Origin: Olavius algarvensis associated proteobacterium Delta 3
GTDB lineage: Bacteria; Desulfobacterota; Desulfobacteria; Desulfobacterales; CAFBRK01
Length of the DNA: 64,000 bases
Reading direction: 5' to 3'
Assembly (NCBI GenBank): GCA_903231505.1
Contig: CAFBRK010000313.1
Location: 1 to 64,000, forward strand
Shown: piece after piece, positions 50,619 to 59,578 of the stretch
Numbering within the stretch: position 1 is the first letter of the stretch
How the letters are laid out: the number at the start of each line of letters is the position of its first letter
The notes under the pieces: generated by a model
What the model saw: only the letters and a program-made list of their open reading frames with translations
Database searches by the model: none
Told to the model about the DNA's origin: nothing
Made by a program: the position numbers and the translations under genes

Positions 50619-52604
50619 TTGATGACCGAACCAACTATCATACCACAAGCGCCGGCAAATAAGGCTCGATGTCGCCCGGTTCGGCCGTGTCGCGTCAAAA
50701 TCGGGGCGCTGGCGACTGCGGCTATCCTGCTCTGCGCCGCTATCGCATGGCGGCAGATATCGATACCGGAATTTTCGGATCCATACGCGGCGATGCTTTT
50801 CGACCGAAGCGGAGTGCTCCTCAGCGCCTCGGTCGCCGCCGACGGTCGTTTCGATGCGCTAACCTGCCACCTCGGCAAGGCGGAGCCGCTGCCGCCGGGC
50901 CCTACCCCATTTCCGCGTTTAGCCCCCCACCTGCTGGAATCGCTCCGGACCGGTCAGATATCTCCCGGGAGCAATCCAGAGGCCGAGTCGGAAATGACGT
51001 CGCCGCGCTTCAAGACGACCCTCGACGGTGGGCTTCAGCGGCAGGCCGCTGCCGTCATCAACCGGCATCATCGCATGCTGGCTCAAAACGGCATCCACAA
51101 CATGGCCGCCCTGATTCTTAATTCGCAGACCGGTCAAGTACTGGCGTATGTGGGCAATGTGGCCGACAACGGCGGGACCGCGATGGCCCATGGCAACCAG
51201 GTCGATGTCATTGTGGCACCGCGCAGCACGGGGAGTATTCTCAAGCCGTTTTTATATGCGGCGCTCCTCGATACCGGAGAAATGCTCCCGCGTCAGCTGG
51301 TGGCCGATATCCCGACCCGGATTGCCGGATTTATGCCCCAAAACTACACGCGCACCTATCAGGGTGCGGTGCCGGCCGCCATGGCCCTTTCCCGGTCTTT
51401 GAACGTTCCCGCGGTACGCATGCTGCGACAGTTTGGTGTGGACCGTTTCCAGCGGCAGCTGAACCGATTGGGGATGACAACGCTGAACCGGCCGGCCGGC
51501 GACTATGGCTTGTCGCTGATCCTGGGCGGGGCTGAAGGACGCCTTTGGGACATCACCGGAATGTACGCGGGCCTTGTCCGTATCGCCGGTGATGGCCTTT
51601 TCGGCAGACCCGCGTTTTTCCCGCCCATCGTTCTCGGGACATTGGACGATGGGACAACGGCCCCTGGATCAACGCCCCTGTCGGTTACCGGAAACCGACC
51701 GCCCCTGGAAGCGGCCGCCTGTTGGCTAACTCTTCAGGCCATGATCGCGGTTACCCGACCGGAAGCCGACGGCCAATGGCGCAGTTTTTCCTCTTCCCGA
51801 CCCGTGGCCTGGAAGACGGGCACCAGCTATGGATTCCGGGATGGGTGGGCAGTGGGCGTCACACCGGCGTATGCCGTGGGTGTCTGGGCCGGCAATGCCG
51901 ACGGGGAGGGGCGACCGGGACTTACCGGCCTTACTGCCGCTGCCCCGGTCATGTTCGATCTGTTCGGTCTGGTTTCAGACAGTCCGCGGTGGGTGCGCCC
52001 CGCAGAAATGGTAGAGATCGACGTCTGTGCCAAAAGCGGCCATCGCGCTGGGCCGGCATGCGCCGATCGTCGCAGCGAATGGGTACCTTTGCAAGGGCGA
52101 CGGGCCGCCGCTTGCCCCTACTGCCGCGTAATCACTGTGGACACTGCCCGTCGGTGGCAGGTGCACGCGCGGTGTGAACCCATGTCCAATATCCAACAAA
52201 TCTCACGGTTTTCCCTGCCTCCTGCCATGGCATGGTTCTATCGCCAGGGACGCCCTGACTATAATCCGCCGCCATACCGACCGGACTGCTTTTCCATGAT
52301 GGGAGAACCCGGAGAAGCGCTGATGAGCCTGGTTTCACCGGGGAGCAACGGCATCATCTATATTCCCGTCGAACTTGACAGCCGTCGCGGCCGGGTCGTG
52401 TTCGAAGCGGCGCATCGACACCCGGGGACCACCATATTCTGGCATCTCGACGGGACTTACATGGGTATGACCCGCGATATCCATCACATGTCACTGGCAC
52501 CGTCTCCCGGCGACCATCGGATCACCCTGGTGGACGCCGACGGAGCGTCGATTCAACAGACATTTACCGTTCTCGCGGACCAAAGGGACGAACTTGCCCA
52601 TTAA
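50619..52604 (+). CDS. pbpC: Penicillin-binding protein 1C lacking the transglycosylase domain
   Basis: A 661-residue PbpC-type protein. An N-terminal membrane helix (IGALATAAILLCAAIAW) leads to LFDRSGVLLSASVAADGRFD, which jumps directly to ALTCHLGKAEPLPPGP, normally found after the GT51 domain. So about 170 residues of glycosyltransferase are missing in frame. The transpeptidase is intact: SILK (SxxK), SLN (SxN) and KTG in AWKTGTSYGF, followed by the BiPBP C-terminal domain. It lies 73 bases after the alpha-2-macroglobulin gene, as in other genomes where the two are linked. It may crosslink but not polymerise. Confidence 0.9.
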   Translation: MMTEPTIIPQAPANKARCRPVRPCRVKIGALATAAILLCAAIAWRQISIPEFSDPYAAMLFDRSGVLLSASVAADGRFDALTCHLGKAEPLPPGPTPFPRLAPHLLESLRTGQISPGSNPEAESEMTSPRFKTTLDGGLQRQAAAVINRHHRMLAQNGIHNMAALILNSQTGQVLAYVGNVADNGGTAMAHGNQVDVIVAPRSTGSILKPFLYAALLDTGEMLPRQLVADIPTRIAGFMPQNYTRTYQGAVPAAMALSRSLNVPAVRMLRQFGVDRFQRQLNRLGMTTLNRPAGDYGLSLILGGAEGRLWDITGMYAGLVRIAGDGLFGRPAFFPPIVLGTLDDGTTAPGSTPLSVTGNRPPLEAAACWLTLQAMIAVTRPEADGQWRSFSSSRPVAWKTGTSYGFRDGWAVGVTPAYAVGVWAGNADGEGRPGLTGLTAAAPVMFDLFGLVSDSPRWVRPAEMVEIDVCAKSGHRAGPACADRRSEWVPLQGRRAAACPYCRVITVDTARRWQVHARCEPMSNIQQISRFSLPPAMAWFYRQGRPDYNPPPYRPDCFSMMGEPGEALMSLVSPGSNGIIYIPVELDSRRGRVVFEAAHRHPGTTIFWHLDGTYMGMTRDIHHMSLAPSPGDHRITLVDADGASIQQTFTVLADQRDELAH

Positions 52605-53308
52605 GGGGCGGCCGTGGGCTTCTGCTCCAGCCAGCGGCGGCGAAGAAACGGTACCGGATCATGATAGGTGGCATTCAATTCGGCCTCTGTGGTGCAGGAC
52701 AGGGCATAGGTGCCGAGATAGCGTTCGGGGTGTTCGCTCGTGGGTCGGAGGACCCGCGGCGGGCGCTTTAAAATCTCGAAATGCAAATGGTTAAACTGCC
52801 AGCCGTGCCGGTCCAGTTCCTTCGATGTCATTAGTCGAGCGATGGGAACATCGGGAGAAACCCTATCCCCGACACGGACCCGTATCCCGGCAACATGCTC
52901 GTAAACCGTCCAGAGGGGATCCGACGTCTCATCCTCGTGCAGTATAACAACCTGGGCAAAGGGGCCGTCACGGCGGACACTGACGACCGCACCTGGCGCC
53001 GATGGGAACACGAACCGGGAGGTGCCATCCCATGAATAGATGTCGATGCCGGTGTGAAAATGTGCGGGTATGCCGGGCCGGGCGTTGCGATGGGCACCAA
53101 AATTGCCGATGTCCGTCACCCGGACGCCATCGAAACTCCTGCGGTCGATCGCCGACATCGGCAAAAACCACGGATGTTCATGGGCATGACCATATGCTAT
53201 GAAGAAAAACCAGAATCCGAGAATCAGTGATATGGTTCGAGGAAAGCTATTGAAAATAGTATCCTTCAAAAGTCTGCCACAACTCGTATGTACTAACGAT
53301 TTCATCAT
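52601..53308 (-). CDS. M23-family metallopeptidase
   Basis: A 235-residue exported or membrane-anchored zinc endopeptidase. A hydrophobic segment (ISLILGFWFFFIAYGHAHEH) precedes a M23/LytM domain with HFHTGIDIYSWDG (zinc His and Asp) and HLHFEIL (HxH). It should cut peptidoglycan cross-bridges. Its stop overlaps the pbpC stop from the opposite strand by 4 bases. The start is uncertain; 53410 is also possible but would overlap the divergent methyltransferase gene. Confidence 0.85.
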   Translation of the reverse strand: MMKSLVHTSCGRLLKDTIFNSFPRTISLILGFWFFFIAYGHAHEHPWFLPMSAIDRRSFDGVRVTDIGNFGAHRNARPGIPAHFHTGIDIYSWDGTSRFVFPSAPGAVVSVRRDGPFAQVVILHEDETSDPLWTVYEHVAGIRVRVGDRVSPDVPIARLMTSKELDRHGWQFNHLHFEILKRPPRVLRPTSEHPERYLGTYALSCTTEAELNATYHDPVPFLRRRWLEQKPTAAP

Positions 53309-53371
53309 TAGGTTGGTAAACGCCCGAATTTTTATGTGCTTCACATTATACCATAAACTTATATAGAAAAA

Positions 53372-54055
53372 ATGAGTCTTCGCTGGCGCCAACTGATGAA
53401 GCGGATGCACCCTGAAGGAATACCTTGGCCGGGAAGTGTTCTCTATACCCTACTGAGCAGCACTAAGGTCTTTCTTCGGCACTACGATCTGGTGGCCCGA
53501 GACATCGCCCATTACGGACCGGCAAACCGCATCCTTGACATCGGGACCGGGCCCGGGCACCTTTTAATGGTGATGCGTGAAACACTCCCGGATACGGAAT
53601 TGATCGGGATTGACATTTCTCCAGCCATGGTTGTGCAGGCTCATCGGAAAATCAACACACACACACCGAACGCTCGAATCAAGGTGTTGGCCGCAGCCGC
53701 AAATGCCTTACCGTTTACCGGGGAAACTTTCGATCGCGTTGTCTCCACGGGATCACTCCACCACTGGAAGGATCCCGTTCGAGCGTTGTCCGAGGTGCAT
53801 CGGGTTCTCAAAATGGATGGCTACGCCTTGATGTACGACCTGATCCGGGACATGCCGGAGGCGGTTTGCAAGGAGATCCGCGATCAGTTCGGTGGCCTTC
53901 GCCTTGCCATCTTATGGCTTCATTCGTTCGAAGAACCCTTTCTGAACGCTGAAGAAATGGAGGCATTGGGAGAACAGACGGAATTTTCGGTGGAAGAAAC
54001 GAAATTCACCGGAGCGCTGTGCTGTTTGGTATTGCAAAAATGTGCCCTTCAGTGA
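53372..54055 (+). CDS. SAM-dependent methyltransferase
   Basis: A 227-residue class I methyltransferase. ILDIGTGPGHLLMVM is the SAM-binding motif I, ELIGIDISPAMVVQA motif II, VLAAAANALPFTGETFDRVV and STGSLHHWKDPVRAL are the later motifs as in UbiE/Coq5-like enzymes. The substrate is unknown. It is divergent from the M23 gene with about 60 bases between, suggesting back-to-back promoters. Confidence 0.88.
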   Translation: MSLRWRQLMKRMHPEGIPWPGSVLYTLLSSTKVFLRHYDLVARDIAHYGPANRILDIGTGPGHLLMVMRETLPDTELIGIDISPAMVVQAHRKINTHTPNARIKVLAAAANALPFTGETFDRVVSTGSLHHWKDPVRALSEVHRVLKMDGYALMYDLIRDMPEAVCKEIRDQFGGLRLAILWLHSFEEPFLNAEEMEALGEQTEFSVEETKFTGALCCLVLQKCALQ

Positions 54056-54398
54056 CGATATAAGATACAGTCGCCCAGCGGGGTCGGGCATAGGATGTGT
54101 TTATTTTTCAGTGGCGACAACAAATGTCATGTGGTATCCCCGATATGAGCCGTGAGTTTCACCCATTGCTCAAACGGAGGAACCTCCGTGGGCTAAAACC
54201 ATACATGGGTAACAGATCCGCCACCACCCCAAGAACCAAGCAACCGATGTTAGACTGACTTCGACAACTCCCCGACAATGTTGATTCCGGCATGACGCTG
54301 GATCATGTGAATGCGGATCCCACCATCTATCGTTTGCCTCAGCACAAATTTGAATCTAATCATTCCTGTCCCCTACTTAAAACGGGAGGGTTCTCATA
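54056..54398. other. Intergenic, no gene seen
   Basis: About 340 bases with no convincing frame. Nothing repeat-like or regulatory is obvious, apart from AACGGAGGAACCTCCGTGGG near 54173, a small hairpin. Confidence 0.4.
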
Positions 54399-56447
54399 AT
54401 GAATTCAATACCCATAGTGTGTCCGTATTGCGGGGTTGGTTGCAACCTCGAGCTGTCCCTGGATGAAAACGGCAGGCCGTTTAAAAGCAGAGCCTCGGGG
54501 CGCAATCCTGAACTGAACGGGAAATACCTCTGCGTGAAAGGATTCACTGTCCACGAGCTGGTCAATCATGGGGAGCGTTTGACGCAGCCCTATATCCGCA
54601 AGGTGGACAAACTGGAACTGGTTTCGTGGGAAGACGCCATATCCGCCGCCTCACAGGGATTAAAGAAAGTGATTGCCAAATATGGCCCCGATGCTGTTGG
54701 AATGCTGTGCAGCGGAAAAACGCTCAACGAAGAGACCTACCTGTCACAAAAGTTTCAGCGCGCCGTGATCCGCAGCAACAACGTCGATAACTGCGCACGA
54801 CTCTGCCACGGGCCATCGGAAGCCGCTCTGCGAGCGCAATGCGGGTACGGCGCCGTCAGCACGTTCCTGCAGGATTATGACGCTACGGAGACGGTTTTTG
54901 TTATTGGTGCCCATACGACCTTTACCCATCCCATCATCTGGATGAGCGTGAAAAAGCGTGCCAGAAAGGGGGGGCTGAATTTGATCCTCGCCGATCCCCG
55001 GCAGACGGACCTTGTCAAAAATGCCGCGGTGCATCTAAACGTAAAGCCGGGCATGGACATTTTCTGGATCAACGCCCTGGGAAAAATAATCCTTGAAAAC
55101 GGCTGGCAGGATCAGGATTTTTGCGATAGGCAGACCATCGGTTTCAACGCCTTCTGCAATCGATTGGACAATTTTGATATCGATGCCGCCTGCACCCGTG
55201 CCGGTGTCAACAAGGGTGAGCTGGAAAAAGCTGCCGAACTCATTCATGACAAAAAAACCGTCTTTATCTGGGGCATGGGTCTCACCCAGCATGCCCATGG
55301 CACCGACAATGTCTCAGCACTGGTCAACCTGGCATTGCTAACCGGTAACATCGGCAAACCCGGCTGCGGTTTGTCTCCGCTGAGGGGGCAAAACAACGTT
55401 CAGGGGGCCGGTGACATGGGCGCGTTGCCGAACCTGCTGCCCGGTCACATGCTGGTGGATGACGAAGCCGCCCGCATTCATCTGGGAGCCCTGTGGGATG
55501 CCGAGCTATCCTCTCGCCAGGGGTTGTCTGCGCCGCAGATAATTCATGAAATTGCCTCCGGTAAAATAAAGGCATTGTATGTTATCGGAGAGAATCCTGC
55601 GGTATCCGAACCCCAGTCCAATTTTGTGACCTGGATGCTTCAGAAACTGGATCTGTTGATTGTACAGGAGATTTTTCCCAGCCAGACCACACGATACGCC
55701 CACATTGTGTTGCCGGCGGCGATGGTTGGAGAGAAAGACGGCACGTTCACCAATGCCGCCCGTCGGATACAGTACACCGCCGCCGGCTTGAAGCCTCCCG
55801 GGAAGGCCAAACCGGACTGGCAGATACTTCAAGACATGGCCAATGCCATGGGAGCGGATTGGCAATACGTGTCCACCACAGATATCTGGGAGGAGATTCG
55901 CAAAGCAGCGCCGGTGTTCAGCGGTATCACCCACAAACGACTGATGGAATCTACAGGAATTTTCTGGCCCTGCTACGACCAATCGCATCCGGGGACTCCC
56001 CGTCTCTACGGAGACGGATTCGGTTTCCGGGACCGCCGCGCCCGCTTTCTGCCGGTCGAACTGCCGGAAACCCTCATGGAGCCCACGGAAGATTACCCCT
56101 ATGTCCTGATCACCGGCCGATTGCTGGAGCATTTCAACACGGGGGAGATGTCACGGCGGAGCACCAAGCTCTTGAAACTCAGACCCGCATCCTATCTGGA
56201 TATGAACCCTCGAGACGCCGACAACGCCGGCTTTTCGGAAAATGACACCGTCCGTATGACGAGCCCATACGGAACGGTCCGTTTGCCGCTTAAACTGGAT
56301 GCCAGCCTCCAGCCCGGATATCTTTTTGCGCCGATTCATTTCAGTGAGCCCAACTTCAACTCCCTCATGAGCGCTGTCCCCATCGATCCAAAAGCCAAAA
56401 TGCCGGCGCTAAAGGTGGTTCCGGTAAAGCTTCAACTGGAAAAATGA
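54399..56447 (+). CDS. Formate dehydrogenase-like molybdopterin oxidoreductase, Cys form
   Basis: A 682-residue FdhF/NarB-type catalytic subunit. CPYCGVGC with C45 (Cys8, 11, 15, 45) binds a [4Fe-4S] cluster. The active-site motif NVDNCARLCHGPS has Cys136 where E. coli FdhF has selenocysteine. MPT-binding motifs such as VIGAHTTFTHP, LILADPRQTDLV and SPLRGQNNVQGAGDMG follow, then the C-terminal beta-barrel domain (LITGRLLEHFNTGEMSRRS). There is no signal peptide, so it is cytoplasmic. No electron-transfer or membrane partner is encoded nearby, so its partner is elsewhere. Confidence 0.87.
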   Translation: MNSIPIVCPYCGVGCNLELSLDENGRPFKSRASGRNPELNGKYLCVKGFTVHELVNHGERLTQPYIRKVDKLELVSWEDAISAASQGLKKVIAKYGPDAVGMLCSGKTLNEETYLSQKFQRAVIRSNNVDNCARLCHGPSEAALRAQCGYGAVSTFLQDYDATETVFVIGAHTTFTHPIIWMSVKKRARKGGLNLILADPRQTDLVKNAAVHLNVKPGMDIFWINALGKIILENGWQDQDFCDRQTIGFNAFCNRLDNFDIDAACTRAGVNKGELEKAAELIHDKKTVFIWGMGLTQHAHGTDNVSALVNLALLTGNIGKPGCGLSPLRGQNNVQGAGDMGALPNLLPGHMLVDDEAARIHLGALWDAELSSRQGLSAPQIIHEIASGKIKALYVIGENPAVSEPQSNFVTWMLQKLDLLIVQEIFPSQTTRYAHIVLPAAMVGEKDGTFTNAARRIQYTAAGLKPPGKAKPDWQILQDMANAMGADWQYVSTTDIWEEIRKAAPVFSGITHKRLMESTGIFWPCYDQSHPGTPRLYGDGFGFRDRRARFLPVELPETLMEPTEDYPYVLITGRLLEHFNTGEMSRRSTKLLKLRPASYLDMNPRDADNAGFSENDTVRMTSPYGTVRLPLKLDASLQPGYLFAPIHFSEPNFNSLMSAVPIDPKAKMPALKVVPVKLQLEK

Positions 56448-56582
56448 TGTGCGCGTTATGTTAACGGACACTTATATTTTCATGTTATTTTTAGGGGACG
56501 TTGTTGATTAATACGACTTATAAGAAAACAGCGACCGAACTTAATAAGATGGGTAGGAATGCGTTGAGAAAAGAGAGGCCTG

Positions 56583-57143
56583 TTATGTGATTCTTCCCTT
56601 GGAAGAGCGATGGCGCCACCTGATTAAGACAACGAAACCACTTCCAAGAAGAATGACAGGTGTGGGTAAGGGTACCGCAGCCGGCGTATCCCGTATGAGC
56701 CAGCTGCCGATTGTAGCGGAATCGACATCATCCCCAACGACTCCCTGCACGGCTGAAGCAACGCCGGTTACGGAAAAGCCCCGCAGGATTCTGTCCTGGG
56801 TGCCTGTGGTCGGCAGAAACGGATCCTTCGTCAGGCCATGCACGAATTTGTTTCCGTCGTCCGATTGCGCTATGCCGACCATGTCTATCAGGTCCCCCGC
56901 CCGTTTTCCGCAGATGGCAAGAGCATAATTGAAAAGTCCGGTGGGCAAGCCTGCCGACTCCTGGAGTCTGTCGATATCTGCGACATCGGCATACATGAAC
57001 CTCTCAAACAGGCCTCCAGAGCTTAGCTCTGTCAGCATGTCATTATAAGAAACATCCAGTGAGCGGGTTAAATCCAGCCAGTCCAGGCCTGTCTCCGTGA
57101 GACCTATATCAAGCCATCGAACACCTTTAGGACTCCTGGTTAA
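56583..57143 (-). pseudogene. Truncated VPxPA-CTERM surface protein
   Basis: The frame contains GLDWLDLTRSLDVSYNDMLT, typical of PEP-CTERM proteins, then a variable middle and ends AAVPLPTPVILLGSGFVVLIRWRHR, a VPLPA-type CTERM anchor with transmembrane segment and basic tail. There is no signal peptide: the frame opens after a stop at 57146 and its first ATG is at 57038, inside the domain. So the 5' end has been lost. It would have been sorted by an exosortase/archaeosortase-type system. Confidence 0.6.
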
Positions 57144-57298
57144 TTATTGGGACATAAAGCACATGGCGTCATTTTTTAACATGGAATTCGTCTTGCCGAG
57201 ATCGCCAAGACATCTCAGATCTGTATGCGTCTAAAGTCCTTCTTTGCATCAATTTCAAGCGTTGCGAGAAATGCCCTGTTTGGTTCCACAGACCGTAT

Positions 57299-57697
57299 TT
57301 AATCAAAAGGTTTGTCTCTGACTGCGTCGGCTTCAATCTCCACAAGCCAGTCGGGATCGATAAACCTCGAGACCTCGACCATCGTGCTGGCTGGGCGAAC
57401 ATCTTTAAAAAATTCACCGTGTACCGCCCCGACGGATTCCCAGTCATCGATGTTCGTCAGGAAGGTTCGGGTTCGCACCACATCCGATAAGGAGGCACCG
57501 GCTTCTTCCAGAGCCGTCTGGATAATCTCCAGACATCTTCTGGCTTGGGCCGCCGGGTCGCCCGGCCCCATGGTCTTCCGATCCGAACCGATTGGCGCTG
57601 TCCCCGAGACAGCGATCACGTTGCCGACCCGCACAGCGCGGGAAAAACCAATGGTCGATTCATAGGGGCTTCTGCTGGAAACACGTTTTCTGGTCAT
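57299..57697 (-). CDS. RidA-family deaminase
   Basis: A 132-residue RidA/YjgF/UK114-type protein. SPYESTIGFSRAVRVGNVIAVSGTAPI, the repeated hydrophobic pattern IIQTALEEAGASLSDVVRTR and the RPASTMVEVSRF motif with the conserved Arg are visible. Family members hydrolyse reactive enamine/imine intermediates; a few act on other small molecules. Length fits. Free-standing, with no linked biosynthetic gene. Confidence 0.9.
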   Translation of the reverse strand: MTRKRVSSRSPYESTIGFSRAVRVGNVIAVSGTAPIGSDRKTMGPGDPAAQARRCLEIIQTALEEAGASLSDVVRTRTFLTNIDDWESVGAVHGEFFKDVRPASTMVEVSRFIDPDWLVEIEADAVRDKPFD

Positions 57698-57967
57698 ATC
57701 TTCCTCACTTCACACATGAGTTAGAGATTAATATCTCACCCGCTGGCCCTCAATTTCAGAAAGACCGCAGAAGTCGAAAAACATGGGGGCTCTCACTACC
57801 GATATTTCCTTCAGCAGGTGCGGCTTGTAAATTCAGGTTACATTGTTGACCCATATAACTTTTAGCGGTTGCTGACAAATCCCGGTTACCGACCGGGCCA
57901 ATCGAATCATGAAATTCTTGGGCTATTGACATTTTTACACGAATCGTCAAAGATTTTCAGATAGGAT
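57698..57967. other. Intergenic before cobalamin riboswitch
   Basis: About 270 bases between rida (minus) and the riboswitch (plus). TTGACATTTTTACACGAATC near 57924 contains a TTGACA -35-like box and could start the btu transcript. No gene. Confidence 0.4.
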
Positions 57968-58128
57968 CAGGTTATAGGGAACGCCGTGAAATTCGGCGAC
58001 GGGCCCGCCGCTGTAACCCCGACCGTGTGTGTTGCGCGGACCTTCTTTCAGCCCCGTGAGCCACTGTTATGGAAACCCCCAACGGGAAGGCCGCTGAAAG
58101 GGGCGGGGGAGTCAGAAGACCTGCCTGG
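57968..58128 (+). promoter_or_regulatory. Cobalamin riboswitch 1
   Basis: Hallmarks of the AdoCbl aptamer in order: GGTTATAGGGAA, GTGAAATTC, GACGGGCCCGCCGCTGTAACC, GTGAGCCACTG, and the B12 box GTCAGAAGACCTGCCTG near its 3' end. It is 560 bases upstream of btuF, followed at 58190 by a hairpin that may be its expression platform. It should reduce btuFCD expression when cobalamin is plentiful. Confidence 0.95.
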
Positions 58129-58189
58129 CCCCGGTGTCTTTCCTTCGCGGACAAAGGAAGACGACCGATCCAGAGGATAACAAGGGACG

Positions 58190-58226
58190 TCCCGGATCGT
58201 TGAAATGCGGTCCGGGATTTGTGTTT
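58190..58226 (+). terminator. Riboswitch 1 expression-platform hairpin
   Basis: TCCCGGATC (58190-58198) pairs with GGTCCGGGA (58209-58217), allowing one G-U pair, followed by TTTGTGTTT. This looks like an attenuator terminator controlled by the aptamer just upstream. Confidence 0.65.
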
Positions 58227-58687
58227 AAAGGACATTCTCCGCAGACCAACGCGGACGTTCGCTGACACGAATAGCTATTTGACTGAGCGATACGAGGTGG
58301 CATTCAGCTACGGCGTGACAACCCAGTTTATCCAAGGGGTTCAAGCCGTTCAGGCAACAGTACAAATAACGTTGCGCGGCTATACCGGTTTTTTTTCGCC
58401 AGAGACGTGTGACAACATTTGCTGCATTTGTCTGCCGTTATCGAACGAAGTGGGTGGGCGGGTAACTAGCTCAAGGGGCGGGGTGTTTCTTCCATCGTGA
58501 CGCCAAGGCCGGCATCCATAAGTGTAACCCATTAAAGATGCCTGGATTCCGGATATTACCTGCCTCCGGCAGGCCAGTCCGGAAGGACGAGGTCATCCAC
58601 AGCCCTCTTTCTCCAATTTACGAGGTATGTTTGCAGGCTGGAATCATAATCGTTGGCTCGAAAAACACGGCGGCCGAGTTTAATACA
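58227..58687. other. Gap between riboswitch and btuF
   Basis: About 460 bases, no gene that I can support. One plus frame (58219-58500) has no ribosome-binding site or recognisable sequence. CTCCGGCAGGCCAGTCCGGAAGG near 58564 is a small hairpin. Confidence 0.4.
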
Positions 58688-59578
58688 ATGAAATGGTTCA
58701 TTGCAATATTTCTGATTCTCACTCTTACCGAAGGGGCGGCGGGCGGCACTCGGACTGTTTATGACGAATTGGGGCGCCAGGTCGTCGTTCCGACGGACCC
58801 TCGCCGGGTCGTGGCGCTGGCACCCAGCATTACAGAGATCGTCTTTGCGCTCAAGCAGGAACACCGCCTGGTGGGCGTCACCCGATTCAGTGATTACCCG
58901 CCCGCGGCAAAGCGTCTGCCGACTGTCGGCACCTACATTTATCTTGATCTGGAGAAAATCGTCTCCTTGCGGCCGGATATTTGCATCGCTGTTAAGGACG
59001 GGAATCCGGAAAGCGTTGTCCTGCGACTGGAGGCTCTCGGCATCCCCATATATGCCGTCGATCCGAGGAATATGGATGCCGTGATCGAAACCATCCTCGA
59101 AATCGGAAACCTGCTGCATGAAACGGAACGGGCTGAAAATATCGCAAACAGCCTTCGGCAGCGGATAGACGCCGTAATAGAGCGGGTGTCGAAAATCGAC
59201 CGGCGTCCGAAAGTCTTTTTCCAGATCGGTATTTCCCCCGTGGTTTCGGTCGGCACCGACACATTTATTCACGAACTGATTGACATGGCCGGCGGTGTCA
59301 ACCTGACCGCGGGATCGGTTCCCTACCCCCGCTACAGCCGGGAGCAGGTGCTGGCGATGGCGCCGGAATACATTATGATCACGTCAATGGCCCGGGACGC
59401 TGAATTTGAATCGATCAAGGCCGAGTGGAACCGGTGGCCGGAGATTCCGGCGGTCAAAACCAACCGTATCTTCATCGTGGATTCCGACCTGTTCGATCGG
59501 GCGTCGCCGCGCCTGGTGGATGCCCTGGAGGTCCTGGTTGACATCATCCATCCGCAAACAGGGGAGGAGACGCGGTGA
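58688..59578 (+). CDS. btuF: Periplasmic cobalamin-binding protein
   Basis: A 296-residue class III substrate-binding protein. An N-terminal signal (MKWFIAIFLILTLTEGAAGG) precedes VYDELGRQVVVP, then RVVALAPSITEIVFAL, LRPDICIAVKDGNPES, and ELIDMAGGVNL, all typical of BtuF-like proteins. A long frame from 58538 is open, but ATG 58688 gives a clean signal peptide. It overlaps btuC by 4 bases (GTGA). With two riboswitches nearby, cobalamin is the clear ligand. Confidence 0.9.
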   Translation: MKWFIAIFLILTLTEGAAGGTRTVYDELGRQVVVPTDPRRVVALAPSITEIVFALKQEHRLVGVTRFSDYPPAAKRLPTVGTYIYLDLEKIVSLRPDICIAVKDGNPESVVLRLEALGIPIYAVDPRNMDAVIETILEIGNLLHETERAENIANSLRQRIDAVIERVSKIDRRPKVFFQIGISPVVSVGTDTFIHELIDMAGGVNLTAGSVPYPRYSREQVLAMAPEYIMITSMARDAEFESIKAEWNRWPEIPAVKTNRIFIVDSDLFDRASPRLVDALEVLVDIIHPQTGEETR

